Shown: positions 25,537 to 34,852 of the stretch, one piece after another | How the letters are laid out: the number at the start of each line of letters is the position of its first letter | Position numbering within the stretch: the first letter of the stretch is position 1 | Assembly (NCBI RefSeq): GCF_040639655.1 | Contig: NZ_JBFAAI010000015.1 | Coordinates: 124,001 to 188,000 of the forward strand | From: Actinoplanes sp040639655 | GTDB lineage: Bacteria > Actinomycetota > Actinomycetes > Mycobacteriales > Micromonosporaceae | DNA length: 64,000 nucleotides | Direction: 5' to 3' | Position numbers and translations under genes: made by a program | Notes under the pieces: generated by a model | The model's input: only the letters and a program-made list of their open reading frames with translations | Told to the model about the DNA's origin: nothing | The model's database searches: none

Positions 25537-27910
25537 GCAGCGTATCCGTCAGCAGGGTGCGGAGTCCGCGCAGCGGTCGCCCGTTCGCGCTGTCGATGAA
25601 GAACCGCGCCAGCTGAGGGCTGATCGCGCCCTCGCTCATCCGGACCATCGCCCGCATCGGCAGGCCGGCCGCGCCGAGCATCATCATCTTGAAGGCGACA
25701 TCGTCGTAGTCGACCTTGCGGCCGGCCCGCCTGGCGACGGCCTGCTCGACGGCGCGGTAGACGAGGCGCATGATCAGGCCGGACCGCCGCATGTCGTGCA
25801 GCGAGCTGTACTCGTCAAAGGCGCCCTTGCGGGCTGCCTCCACCTGCGGGAACGGCTCGTGGACGGTCCTGAAGTCGTCGAATGTCGGAAAACCGTCGAG
25901 GGTGTGGTACCAGCTGGCGGCCCCGTCCGGGCGAGCCGGGACACCGGGCAGCCGGACGACCTCGCGCAGCCGGATGTCCCGCGAGCTCGCCCCGATCCGG
26001 ATCTCGTGGTCACCCTCCTCAACGACCCAGTCGGTACGGTCCGGGTCGTACACCGCGAAGCCGCGCCGGCCGACAGTGAGCGTGACCTCGGCGGACTCCC
26101 CCGCCGCCAGCACGACCTTCGCGAACGCCCTCAGCTCCTGCGCGGGACGGTGGACGCCGCCGGTACGGGCCGCGACGTACAGCTGCGCGATCTCGGCGCC
26201 GTCCCGGTCGCCGGTGTTCGTGACCGTGAACGCCACGTCGCGTTCGTGCTCGCCGCGCCGGGTGATCCGCAGATCCGAGTAGGCGAAGGTGGTGTACGAC
26301 AGCCCGTGCCCGAAGGGGTGGCGCACCGGCCGGTCCGCCGAGTCGAAGTACCGGTAGCCGCAGTACATGCTCTCCAGGTAGGGCGTCTGTTCCGGGTGCA
26401 CGCCGTAGTACCCGGCGCTGACCACGTCGTCGTACGAGACGGGGTAGCTCTCGGCGAGCTTGCCCGACGGGTTCGCCGCACCGAACAGCAGGTCGGCGGC
26501 GGCCGCCCCGCCGGCCTGACCGGCCAGGTGCAGGTGCAGGACCCCCGCGGCGCCGTCCGCCCACGGCATCTCGACGGCGCTGCCGCCCACCACGACCAGT
26601 GCCACCCGCCGCGACCAGGGTGCCAGCGCCTCGAGCAGCGCGATCTGGTTGGCCGGGACACGCAGATGCTCGCGGTCGAAGCCCTCGCTCTCGGCGATCT
26701 CGGTCAGCCCCACGCAGACGATCACCCGGTCCGCCGTACCGGCCAGTGCCACCGCCTCGTCGATCAGCTCCTGATCCGGTTCCTCGGTGAGGCGGTAGCC
26801 GGGTGCATAGGCGGCCTCGGCGTATTCCCGCACACCGTCGCGCAGGCTCACCACCCGCGTGGGATTGACCCGTGACGAACCCGAACCCTGGTAGCGGGCG
26901 GTGCCGGCGAGCGCACCGATCAGCGCCACCCGCCCGCCCGGTTCCAGCGGGAGCAGGCCGGCGTCGTTCTTGAGCAGTACCGCACTCGCGACGGCGGCCT
27001 TCCGGGCGAGATCGTGATGCCGCTCGTAGAGATCCGCCGGTACGCCGGTGCGGCGCCCGGTGGTCCGCCGGACCAGCGCGACGAGGCGGTCGACGGACTC
27101 GTCGACGGTTCTCTCGTCGAGACGGCCCGCCAGCAGGGCACGGTGCACCTCGGCGTCGGAGGCTCCGCCGTTGCCCGGCATCTCCAAGTCCGTGCCGGCC
27201 CGATAGGCGGCGGCCCGGTCATTCATCGCACCCCAGTCGGTGATCACCGCGCCGCGGAAACCCCAGCTCTCCCGCAGGATGCCGGTGAGCAGGCGATAGT
27301 TGTCGCTGCAGTAGACACCCTCCACCCGGTTGTAGGCGCACATCACCGTCGCCGGGTCGCTCTCCCGCACCGCGATCTCGAACGCCGGCAGGTAGTACTC
27401 GTGGAGGGCGCGCTCGTCCACCCGTACATCGGTGGTCATGCGTTTCAGCTCTTGGTTGTTGAGGGCGAAATGCTTCAGCGATGCGCCGGTCCCGGTCGCT
27501 TGAAGGCCGCGGATCCAGGCGGCGGCGAGCTTTCCGGCCAGGTACGGGTCCTCGCTGAAATACTCGAAGTTGCGGCCGCAGAGCGGGTTGCGTTTCATGT
27601 TGACGCCCGGCCCGAGGACCACGTTGACGCCCTGGTCGACGGCCTCGAGCCCGATCGCGGTCCCCACCTCGGCGGCCAGGCCGACGTCCCAGGAGCAGGC
27701 CAGCGCACTGGCCGTCGGGAAGCAGGTCGCCGTGCTGCTCGCGTTGAGCCCCAGGTGGTCGCCACCCTCGCCCTGGCCGCGCAGACCGTGCGGCCCGTCG
27801 GTCATCAGGATCGACGGCAGCCCGAGGGCGGGAATCTCCCGGGTCGTCCAGAACGACGCCCCGGACCCGAGGGCGACCTTGTCGGCGATGCTGAGCGAGG
27901 TGTCCGGCAC
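25511..27910 (-). CDS. Family 3 glycoside hydrolase (beta-glucosidase type)
   Basis: 799 residues, no signal peptide, so intracellular. (alpha/beta)8 domain with DGPHGLRGQ, GPGVNMKRNPLCGRNFEY, SLKHFALNNQE, and nucleophile D225 in VITDWGAMND. The alpha/beta sandwich domain follows (VILLKN-type AVLLKNDAGLLPL), then the fibronectin III-like domain near residues 560-640 (AFTVTNTGDRDGAEIAQLY). About 130 extra C-terminal residues (ISPQLARFFIDSANGRPLRG) occur in some actinobacterial members. Role: release of glucose, or less often xylose or GlcNAc, from imported oligosaccharides. GTG start. It lies 457 nt from the divergent helicase gene and near a sugar-uptake operon, but no CebR-type operator is seen. 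Confidence 0.9.
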   Translation of the reverse strand: MPDTSLSIADKVALGSGASFWTTREIPALGLPSILMTDGPHGLRGQGEGGDHLGLNASSTATCFPTASALACSWDVGLAAEVGTAIGLEAVDQGVNVVLGPGVNMKRNPLCGRNFEYFSEDPYLAGKLAAAWIRGLQATGTGASLKHFALNNQELKRMTTDVRVDERALHEYYLPAFEIAVRESDPATVMCAYNRVEGVYCSDNYRLLTGILRESWGFRGAVITDWGAMNDRAAAYRAGTDLEMPGNGGASDAEVHRALLAGRLDERTVDESVDRLVALVRRTTGRRTGVPADLYERHHDLARKAAVASAVLLKNDAGLLPLEPGGRVALIGALAGTARYQGSGSSRVNPTRVVSLRDGVREYAEAAYAPGYRLTEEPDQELIDEAVALAGTADRVIVCVGLTEIAESEGFDREHLRVPANQIALLEALAPWSRRVALVVVGGSAVEMPWADGAAGVLHLHLAGQAGGAAAADLLFGAANPSGKLAESYPVSYDDVVSAGYYGVHPEQTPYLESMYCGYRYFDSADRPVRHPFGHGLSYTTFAYSDLRITRRGEHERDVAFTVTNTGDRDGAEIAQLYVAARTGGVHRPAQELRAFAKVVLAAGESAEVTLTVGRRGFAVYDPDRTDWVVEEGDHEIRIGASSRDIRLREVVRLPGVPARPDGAASWYHTLDGFPTFDDFRTVHEPFPQVEAARKGAFDEYSSLHDMRRSGLIMRLVYRAVEQAVARRAGRKVDYDDVAFKMMMLGAAGLPMRAMVRMSEGAISPQLARFFIDSANGRPLRGLRTLLTDTLRGRTHRTF

Positions 27911-28265
27911 AGATCAACAATGAACCATCACCCACCGGTACGCGCGGGTGGGCGCTCACCACCCGATAGCGGCGCCGGTAGGCAGCTCACATGGCCGGCG
28001 TGTTCGTGAGCGCCGCGCCGCGCGAACGCAGGACCGCCAACAGCCGGGCCTGTTCGGTCGTGGACAGTTCGGCGGTCGGGATACCGGACTTGAGACGATC
28101 TTGGTGTTCCCGGGGAGAGGCCGAGGACGCGCGCCGGGATGCCGGCGGTGAGCGCACCGCGGGAGGCATACCGGTCCGCCGGACGCGGGTACCGGGCGGC
28201 CCGATAAATGCCTGCATCGGGGATTCGGTAATGGCAGATAGCAACTCGATCCATAGCGCAATGAC

Positions 28266-28285
28266 ATTGAGACAACTGTCTCGAT
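28266..28285. promoter_or_regulatory. 20-bp palindromic operator candidate
   Basis: ATTGAGACA-AC-TGTCTCGAT: 8 of 9 base pairs match between arms, with a perfect GAGACA/TGTCTC core. It lies in the AT-richer part of the 457-nt gap between the GH3 and helicase genes, about 48 bp above the helicase TAGCCT box (28333). Size and form suit a TetR-type dimer. The rest of the gap (27911-28260) shows no gene I can support. Confidence 0.5.
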
Positions 28286-28367
28286 CCAGCATTTCGCGGC
28301 CAATCGGACTGGCCGTTCCGGGGAATCGGACCTAGCCTTTCCGCCGAAGCCGAATCGGGGGTCGGAA

Positions 28368-30452
28368 ATGCAACGTCATGACGCACGGGACCGGATTATC
28401 GCGGAGGAGCAGCAGTTCTTGGACGGTGCCGCGGCGCGGCGGGAGCAGTGGGCCGGACAGCTGGGCGCCGAGCTCGCGGTGGACGCCGCCGAGCCACTGG
28501 AGCGGGCCCGGCACGACATGCTGCGGCAGCAGTTCGAGGAGTTTCGCCGGGCCGGAGATGGTCTCGTCTTCGGGCGCCTGGACGCCGCCGACGGCACGAT
28601 CCGTCACATCGGCCGGATCGGTCTGCGGCACGAGGACGAGGGCGACGAGCCGCTGCTGCTGGACTGGCGGGCGCCGGCCGCCCGGCCGTTCTACACCGCG
28701 ACGGCCGTCGAACCGCAGGGTCAGGTCCGGCGCCGCCACATCCGGACGTCCGGCTCGACCGTGACCGGGGTGGACGACGAGCCGCTGGACGGCACCACCG
28801 GGTCCGGGCTGGTCGGTGAGGGCGCCCTGCTGGCCGCCCTGGACCAGCGGCGCACCGGCCGGATGTCGACGGCCATCGCCACCCTGCAACGCGAGCAGGA
28901 CGAGATCATCCGGGCCGGGGCGAACGGCCCGCTGATCGTGCAGGGCGGTCCGGGCACCGGCAAGACCGTGGTGGCGCTGCACCGGGTGGCCTACCTGCTG
29001 TTCACCCACCGCCGGCTGGCCGAGCAGGCGGTCCTGGTGCTCGGGCCGTCGCCACGGTTCCTCGACTACATCGCCCAGGTTCTCCCGGCACTCGGCGAGA
29101 CCGCGGTGGTGTCGGCGACCTGCGACACCCTGCTGCCCGGGATCCGGGTCACCCGGAACGAGGAGCGGCGGACAGCCGAGATCAAGGGCCGGGCGCTGTG
29201 GCAGCCGGCCCTCGAACGGTACGTCGCCTCGCTGCTGCCGCGGGCGCAGGATCTGAAGCTGCGCTGGGAGGGCGACTTCTACGTCATCTCCGCCGCGGCG
29301 GTCGAGCGTGCGCTGGCCACCGCGGTGCCGGGGCGTTCGTACCATCGGGCTCGCTCGGTCTTTGCCGATCATCTGCACCACCTGCTCGCCGAGGCGATCG
29401 CTGAGCAGCGCGAGGCGATGCTGAACGAGATGGAGGAGGGCTTCGAGGACATCCTGGCCCGCATCGACCGCACCGCAGTCCCCGCGTGCGGGCCGGCGGC
29501 CACCGGCAGCGATGTCGACGGCCTGCTGTCGGAGGACGAGATCGAGGAGCTGCGGGAGCGGATCGCCGAGGACCCGGCGATCGCGCGCTTCGTCGAGGCG
29601 TGGTGGCCTACCCTGGACCCCCGGGAGTTGTTGAGCGACCGGCCGCGGCTGGCCGGGTTCGCCCCGGGGCTGCGGCCCGAGGAGGCCGAAGTGATGAGCG
29701 CGGAGCCACCGGGCTGGTCGTCGAGCGACATTCCACTGCTCGACGCGCTGGCCGAACTGCTCGGCGAGCAGACCGGGCCGCCCGCCGACGCTGGCACGAC
29801 AGCGCCGCAAGGCGAAGTCGTCGCCGATCGGGCCCGGGCGAGGCGTGACTGGGTGTACGGCCACGTCGTCGTCGACGAGGCACAGGAACTGTCCGAGATG
29901 CAATGGCTGATGGTGCTGCGGCGCTGTCCCGGCCGCAGTATCACCGCGGTCGGTGACATCGATCAGACGGAGGCGGCGCACCGGCACACGAGCTGGGCCG
30001 AGGCGGTGCGGGCGGTGTTCGGGGACCGCTGGACGGCCGCCGAACTGACCGTCTGCTACCGGACGCCGCGTGAGGCGATGGAGCTGACCGGCCCGGTCCT
30101 GGCGAAGGCCGGCAGCCGGAACACGCCGCCGCGGGCGGTACGGTCGTCCGGGATCCTTCCGTGGCAGCGGCGGGTGGCGCCCGGCGAACTGGCGGCCGTC
30201 GCCGCCCGCACCCTGGAGGAACTGCGGGACCGCTGGCCGGGCGGGACGGTCGGCGTCATCGCCCCGGCCGCCCGGATCGCCGAGCTGGCCGGGCTGCCGG
30301 TGCTCACCGCGCCGGAGTCGAAAGGCCTGGAGTGGGACGCGACCCTGCTCGTCGATCCGGACGGCATCGCCGCGGAGCCCCGCGGCTGGAACGGCCTCTA
30401 CGTCGCCCTGACCCGCTGCACGCAGGAGCTGGGCCGGCTGATCGTGACGTGA
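28368..30452 (+). CDS. HelD-like superfamily 1 helicase (RNA polymerase recycling factor)
   Basis: 694 residues. N-terminal coiled-coil helices (residues 1-75, EEQQFLDGAAARREQWAGQL), then an ATPase interrupted by a long insertion: Walker A GGPGTGKTVVALHR near 193, Walker B region VVVDEAQELSEMQW, motif III VGDIDQTEAAH, motif IV VCYRTPREAM, and motifs V/VI in ESKGLEWDATLL and LYVALTRCTQELG. Order and size match actinobacterial HelD, which pushes its arms into RNA polymerase to release stalled complexes; HelR members give rifamycin tolerance. The inverted-repeat rifamycin-associated element expected before inducible HelR genes is not visible. Ribosome site GGGGG about 6 nt before ATG. Confidence 0.85.
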   Translation: MQRHDARDRIIAEEQQFLDGAAARREQWAGQLGAELAVDAAEPLERARHDMLRQQFEEFRRAGDGLVFGRLDAADGTIRHIGRIGLRHEDEGDEPLLLDWRAPAARPFYTATAVEPQGQVRRRHIRTSGSTVTGVDDEPLDGTTGSGLVGEGALLAALDQRRTGRMSTAIATLQREQDEIIRAGANGPLIVQGGPGTGKTVVALHRVAYLLFTHRRLAEQAVLVLGPSPRFLDYIAQVLPALGETAVVSATCDTLLPGIRVTRNEERRTAEIKGRALWQPALERYVASLLPRAQDLKLRWEGDFYVISAAAVERALATAVPGRSYHRARSVFADHLHHLLAEAIAEQREAMLNEMEEGFEDILARIDRTAVPACGPAATGSDVDGLLSEDEIEELRERIAEDPAIARFVEAWWPTLDPRELLSDRPRLAGFAPGLRPEEAEVMSAEPPGWSSSDIPLLDALAELLGEQTGPPADAGTTAPQGEVVADRARARRDWVYGHVVVDEAQELSEMQWLMVLRRCPGRSITAVGDIDQTEAAHRHTSWAEAVRAVFGDRWTAAELTVCYRTPREAMELTGPVLAKAGSRNTPPRAVRSSGILPWQRRVAPGELAAVAARTLEELRDRWPGGTVGVIAPAARIAELAGLPVLTAPESKGLEWDATLLVDPDGIAAEPRGWNGLYVALTRCTQELGRLIVT

Positions 30453-30454
30453 GG

Positions 30455-30485
30455 GGGCGGCGGGGCGCCCATCGCCCCGCCGCCC
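30455..30485. terminator. Bidirectional terminator between helicase and GH16 genes
   Basis: Perfect 13-bp stem GGGCGGCGGGGCG / CGCCCCGCCGCCC with loop CCCAT, 3 nt after the helicase stop and before the end of the convergent operon. Confidence 0.85.
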
Positions 30486-30502
30486 GTTCAGTTCGGCTCA
30501 GG

Positions 30503-31690
30503 TCAGCAGCGGCCGAGGTCCTGCCACTGCTGTGTCCAGCCGGGCTCCGAACCCTGGGTCCAGTACCTGGCCCTCCACAGGTGCACGCCGTCGCCCGACT
30601 TGGGGCCGGACGGGTCGCCGTACCTGCTCCTCTCGTGCTTGACCGTGTTGCCGCCGGTGTAGACACTGCCGAACTGCCAGTTCGGCGCGCTCGTGCAGTC
30701 GCCGGGGTTCGGGTTCGACGGGCCCGGGTTCGACGGCGCCGGGGAGGACGGGCCCGGGTCGGACGGGGTCGGGTCGACGCACGGTCCCGAGGTGGCGACC
30801 GAGTCGTGGAACGCGGTGCTCGATGTGCGGTAGGAGGACGTCTGCGCGGTCACCTGGGCCGGGCTGAGCACCTGGTTCTTGGCGAACAGCACCCAGTCGA
30901 CCTGCTCGATGTAGGTCGACATGCCGCCGGTGTGGGTGGCCGTGTCGATGAACCACAGGTTCCAGTTGATGGTCATCGTCTGGCGCGGGAAGTACTTGCC
31001 GCCGTGCACGCCGACCTGCACGCCGTCGATGTAGTAGACGACCTGCCCGTTGGCGACCTGGGCGACCAGGTCGTGCCATCCGTCGATGCTGGTCCGCTGC
31101 TCCGAGTGCAGGTTGTCGGCGTACCAGGGGTCGGCGCGGTAGGTGTACCAGGTGGTCTGGTAGTTGATCGGCCCGGTCTCGCCCCAGCCACCGTTCGGCA
31201 GGTACTCGGAGATGTCCAGCTCGGAGTAGGTGGGGTCCATGTCCCCGTTGAGCGGGCTGATGGTGAAGAACGTCTGGTTGATGTGGTCGCCGTCGTTGCC
31301 GCTGACCGGTGCGTCGGTGAACCGGACCCGGCTGGCGTAGGTGCCCTCCAGGTAACGCTTCTGGGTGGAGTACAGCTCGGCGTGGCTGGTTCCGGCGGCG
31401 GTGCCGTCGGTGGAGGCGGTCAGCTGCATGACCTTCTGGCCGCCGGAGGTGGGGAAGGTGATCGCGTTCGGCGACCAGTTGGCGCCGGGCACGCCCGGTC
31501 CGCCCTGGTAGCTGCGAGGCGTCCAGCCGTTGGCGGTCAGCGACGGGTCGGCGGAGGAGTTGTAGTGGAAGTCGTCGAACAGGTATCCGCAATCGGCGGC
31601 GGAGGCGGTGCTGGCGTTGGCGACGACCATCCCGAAAGCGGATAAAGCGGTCACTGCCAGGCCGGCGAGGATTCGTCTACCCATGTACAT
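30503..31690 (-). CDS. Secreted family 16-like glycoside hydrolase with C-terminal carbohydrate-binding domain
   Basis: 395 residues. Signal peptide 1-32 (ILAGLAVTALSAFG, cleavage ASA|AD). The catalytic domain, about 33-290, is a GH16-type jelly roll with the motif E157-L-D159-I-S-E162, differing from the usual ExDxE/ExDxxE only in flanks. A Pro/Gly/Ser linker (about 305-330) leads to a CBM5/12-like chitin- or cellulose-binding module (YTGGNTV, LWRARYWTQGSEPGW). GH16 enzymes cut beta-1,3/1,4-glucans, agar or keratan; the CBM suggests an insoluble polysaccharide. AGGAG 6 nt before the ATG fixes the start. It closes the rpiR-SIS-ngcEFG operon, 32 nt after ngcG, so its products may be imported by that transporter. 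Confidence 0.8.
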   Translation of the reverse strand: MYMGRRILAGLAVTALSAFGMVVANASTASAADCGYLFDDFHYNSSADPSLTANGWTPRSYQGGPGVPGANWSPNAITFPTSGGQKVMQLTASTDGTAAGTSHAELYSTQKRYLEGTYASRVRFTDAPVSGNDGDHINQTFFTISPLNGDMDPTYSELDISEYLPNGGWGETGPINYQTTWYTYRADPWYADNLHSEQRTSIDGWHDLVAQVANGQVVYYIDGVQVGVHGGKYFPRQTMTINWNLWFIDTATHTGGMSTYIEQVDWVLFAKNQVLSPAQVTAQTSSYRTSSTAFHDSVATSGPCVDPTPSDPGPSSPAPSNPGPSNPNPGDCTSAPNWQFGSVYTGGNTVKHERSRYGDPSGPKSGDGVHLWRARYWTQGSEPGWTQQWQDLGRC

Positions 31691-31722
31691 GGATGACTCC
31701 TAAGAGGGGGTAACAGCGAGGA

Positions 31723-32547
31723 TTACCGGACCGCGCCGGCGGTCATTCCGGCGCGGATGTGCCTCTGGAACGCGACGTAAGCGACGAGCACCGGCAGCAT
31801 GGCGATGGTCAGACCGGCGAACAGGCCGCTCCAGTCGCTGCGGTAGCCCTGACTGACCGACAGGGCGGCCAAACCCTGCGCCAGGACGTACCGGTCCGGG
31901 TCGGGATTGAGAACCAGCGGGATCAGATACTGGTTCCAGAGCCCGAGGAAATTGAAGATGCCGACCGCGACCAGACCGGGGCGGGCCAGCGGCAGCATGA
32001 CGCGGAAGAACACCGCGGAATGCGAGCAGCCGTCGAGCACCGCAGCCTCCGCGACCTCCTCCGGCAACGTCCGGAAAAAGGCGTGCAGGAAGAAGACGGT
32101 GAACGGTACGGCGTAAGCCGCGTAAACCAGGATCAGCCCGTGATAGGTGCCGAGCAGCCCGAGTTGCCGCACCACGAAGAACAACGGCACCAGAGCCAGG
32201 AACACCGGGAAGAAGATGGCCGCGACGAACGTGTAGTAGATGAACCGGTTACCCCGGAACCGATAGCGCGCCAAGGCGTACGCCACCAGCGACCCGAGCA
32301 GCATGGTCAGCACCAGTGCGCCGCCGACCACGATGAGGCTGTTGAAGAAGTACCGTCCGATGCTGGCGGCGGTCCACGCCCGCGACCAGTTCTCGAAGTG
32401 GAGCGACGACGGCGGCGCCCACGGTTCGTTGAGGATCTCCTGGTCGGTCTTGAGCGAGCTGACCACCGCCCAGAGCAGCGGCAACGCGGTCACCACCGCC
32501 CAGGCGAGCATGGCGAGCTGCGGCAGCGGGTTACGCGGTGACTTCAT
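31723..32547 (-). CDS. ngcG: Carbohydrate ABC transporter permease (NgcG/MalG-like)
   Basis: 274 residues, six membrane helices. The EAA loop reads EEVAEAAVLDGCSHSAVFFRVMLPLARPG, the coupling helix that docks on the ATPase. The N-terminal TM, ENW and periplasmic patterns fit the MalG branch of CUT1 importers. It starts inside the last codons of ngcF (17-nt overlap), so the permeases are co-translated. Symbol assigned from the neighbouring substrate-binding protein, which resembles NgcE. Confidence 0.85.
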   Translation of the reverse strand: MKSPRNPLPQLAMLAWAVVTALPLLWAVVSSLKTDQEILNEPWAPPSSLHFENWSRAWTAASIGRYFFNSLIVVGGALVLTMLLGSLVAYALARYRFRGNRFIYYTFVAAIFFPVFLALVPLFFVVRQLGLLGTYHGLILVYAAYAVPFTVFFLHAFFRTLPEEVAEAAVLDGCSHSAVFFRVMLPLARPGLVAVGIFNFLGLWNQYLIPLVLNPDPDRYVLAQGLAALSVSQGYRSDWSGLFAGLTIAMLPVLVAYVAFQRHIRAGMTAGAVR

Positions 32548-33418
32548 CACGCCTCCAGCGCAGAGCGAACACCGCCAGCGTGAGCGCGGCGAAGAACAGT
32601 GCCACCCCCATGGCCGTGGCGTAACCGAACTTGCCGTACGTGAACGCCGTCCGGTACAGCGACAACCCCACCACCTCGGTGGCCCCGTCCGGCCCACCGG
32701 GGCCGACCGACATGACCTGCACCAGCACGAACCCGTCGAGCGCCGCGATGCCCAGGTAGACGAACGCGACCTGCACGCTCTCGGCGACCAGCGGCAGCGT
32801 GACCCGGCGGAACGTCGCCCACCGCCCGGCACCGTCGAGCACCGCCGCCTCGAACAGCTCCTTCGGGATGGCGCCGATCGCCGCGCTGAACAGCACCACG
32901 TAGAACCCCACCGACGACCAGATCACCACCGCCATCACGGACGGCAGCGCCAGTGCCGGTTCGGCGAGCCAGCTGCGCGCCGCGCCGTCCAGCCCGATGG
33001 CGCGGAGCCCTGAGTTGAGCAGCCCGGTGTTCGGGTTGTAGACGAAGCCCCACAGCACCGCGATGATCACCAGCGAGAGCATCTGCGGAAAGAAATAGAC
33101 GATCTGGTACGCGGACGCGCCGCGCAGGGGACGTCGCCCGTTCAGCATGCTCGCCAGGAACAGCGCCAGCCCGATCGTGGCCAGCGGCACCACGATCAGC
33201 ATCACCGCGTTGTTGCGGACCGCGTCGAGGAAGAGCGAGTCCTCGCCGAGGCGGACGAAGTTGTCCAGTCCGACGAAGTTCGCCTCGCCGGCCACCCCCG
33301 TCCAGTCCGTCAGCGACAGGTAGAAGGCCTGGGCGTACGGGGAGAGCACCAGCACGACGTGCAGGACCAGCGCCGGAACCAGCGCGGCGAGCAGGAACCG
33401 CCACCGGCCGTGCCGCAT
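32531..33418 (-). CDS. ngcF: Carbohydrate ABC transporter permease (NgcF/MalF-like)
   Basis: 295 residues, six membrane helices. N-terminal RFLLAALVPALVLHVVLVL, then LTDWTG and FVGLDNFVRL typical of CUT1 MalF permeases, and the EAA loop KELFEAAVLDGAGRWATF. Its ATG overlaps the ngcE stop by one base (TGATG), so it is tightly coupled. With NgcG it forms the membrane channel; no ATPase gene is adjacent, which in Actinobacteria usually means the shared ATPase MsiK is used. Confidence 0.85.
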   Translation of the reverse strand: MRHGRWRFLLAALVPALVLHVVLVLSPYAQAFYLSLTDWTGVAGEANFVGLDNFVRLGEDSLFLDAVRNNAVMLIVVPLATIGLALFLASMLNGRRPLRGASAYQIVYFFPQMLSLVIIAVLWGFVYNPNTGLLNSGLRAIGLDGAARSWLAEPALALPSVMAVVIWSSVGFYVVLFSAAIGAIPKELFEAAVLDGAGRWATFRRVTLPLVAESVQVAFVYLGIAALDGFVLVQVMSVGPGGPDGATEVVGLSLYRTAFTYGKFGYATAMGVALFFAALTLAVFALRWRRDEVTA

Positions 33419-34836
33419 CAGCGCTGGTACTTCTTGACGGTGCTGTCCTTGGCCAGCGAGTCCGAGGCCTTCTGGATGCGGGTCGACCAGTCGGCCACGC
33501 TGATCCGGCGGTTGACCAGTTCGGCGGTGGCGTCGTCGACGGCCTTGGCGAGCGGCGCGTACCACGTACGGAATCGGTAGTTGAAAGCGTCCGCACCGGC
33601 GGCGGTGACCGCGTCGCGGACCGAGCCGAGACCGCTGGAGAGCGTGAGTCCGTCGGTGGCTCCGGCGACCGCCGGCAGGGTGCTGCTGGCCTGCGCGAAT
33701 GCGGTCGCGGACTCCTTGGCGAACAGGATCCGCAGGTATTCCAGGCCGCCGGCGACGTTCTTGGCCTGGGCCGGTACCAGGTAGGACTCGCTGCTTGCCG
33801 CCTGCACCGCGGTGACCGGAAGCTTGTCGCTCCCGGACACGGACGGGACGGTGCCCATGACCATGTCGAAACCGGCCGGGGTGACGTCCTTCTGCTCGCT
33901 CTCCAGCCAGGAGCCGCACGGTATGAACGCGGCCTTCCGCTGGCACCAGGCGGCCTGCGCCTCGGTGTGCGACAGCGCCTCCGAGCCGGACATGAGGTAG
34001 CCCTTGCCGGCGAGTTCGGCGAACGCCTCGGCGGCCTGCTTCAGTCCCGGCTGCGACCAGGCGGCCGGGTCGAGGTTGTCGACCGCTTTGACCAGGTCGA
34101 GTCCGCCGGCCTTGGCGGCCATGGTGAGCATCGGGTCGTTGATGTACTCGGCGTATTTGCCCTGGTAGGTCCAGGGCGCGATGCCGGCCTTCTTGATCGT
34201 CTCACAGAGGGAGAGCATCTCGGCCCACGTCTTCGGGTACGTCCATCCGCGTTCGGCGAACAGTGCCTTCGAGTACCAGACGCCCCAGACCGTGTAGGTG
34301 AAGTTCAGCGTCACCGTGCTGCCGTCGAACGTGCCGTCCTCGATCACACCGGGGAGCAGGGTGTCGCGGACCGTCTTGCCGGGCTGGTCGAAGGCCGGTG
34401 CGGCGAGGAGTTCGGCCAGGTCGGTGACCTGCTTGGCGCCGACCAGGGTGGCGATGTCGAGACGGCCGGCGCCGGTGTTGTCGACGACGTCCGGCGGGTC
34501 GCCGGCCACGAAGCGGGGCTGCATGGCCTCGCCGACCTTCTGCAGGCCCTTGTGGTCGACCTTGGCATGCGGGTACTTCGCGGTGTACTTCTGCTCGGCC
34601 TTGATCGCGTACTCGTCGCCGTACCCACCCTTGAAGACGACCACCTCGAGGGGCGCGTCGGCCTTGACGCCGAGCGGGTTCTCGACGGTCTTGGCGCCGC
34701 CCGCCTGGGCCGGCTTCTCCTCCTTGCCGGCCGACGTGACGCAGGCGCTGAGCAGCGGGGCGGTCACCGCCGCGAGCCCGGCGGTCCGGAGCAGGGTTCT
34801 TCTCGGGTACGGTCGGGGAAGGGATTCTGGGTTCAT
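33418..34836 (-). CDS. ngcE: N-acetylglucosamine/diacetylchitobiose-type substrate-binding lipoprotein (NgcE-like)
   Basis: 472 residues. RR at 12-13 followed by a hydrophobic stretch and lipobox LLSAC (C32): a Tat- or Sec-exported lipoprotein. The mature part is a cluster-B binding protein (DAPLEVVVFKGGYGDEY, TLNFTYTVWGVWYSKALF, GYLMSGSEALSHTEAQAAW). It resembles the NgcE family that binds GlcNAc and chitobiose in Streptomyces. Context agrees: RpiR regulator, SIS sugar-phosphate protein and GlcNAc-type kinase beside it. Specificity for GlcNAc is inference from family and neighbours. Confidence 0.8.
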   Translation of the reverse strand: MNPESLPRPYPRRTLLRTAGLAAVTAPLLSACVTSAGKEEKPAQAGGAKTVENPLGVKADAPLEVVVFKGGYGDEYAIKAEQKYTAKYPHAKVDHKGLQKVGEAMQPRFVAGDPPDVVDNTGAGRLDIATLVGAKQVTDLAELLAAPAFDQPGKTVRDTLLPGVIEDGTFDGSTVTLNFTYTVWGVWYSKALFAERGWTYPKTWAEMLSLCETIKKAGIAPWTYQGKYAEYINDPMLTMAAKAGGLDLVKAVDNLDPAAWSQPGLKQAAEAFAELAGKGYLMSGSEALSHTEAQAAWCQRKAAFIPCGSWLESEQKDVTPAGFDMVMGTVPSVSGSDKLPVTAVQAASSESYLVPAQAKNVAGGLEYLRILFAKESATAFAQASSTLPAVAGATDGLTLSSGLGSVRDAVTAAGADAFNYRFRTWYAPLAKAVDDATAELVNRRISVADWSTRIQKASDSLAKDSTVKKYQR

Positions 34837-34852
34837 CGCTGGGCTCGTTTCT

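Noticed and set aside
27911..28367. Small frames on both strands in the GH3-helicase gap
   Set aside because: Mutually overlapping, no ribosome site, no recognisable domain, and the AT-rich part behaves as regulatory DNA.
28286..28367. Rifamycin-associated element before the HelD-like gene
   Set aside because: The expected long inverted repeat was looked for and not found; only the unrelated GAGACA/TGTCTC palindrome lies upstream.
28332..29987. 551-codon reverse frame opposite the helicase
   Set aside because: Antisense shadow; the forward frame has all helicase motifs.
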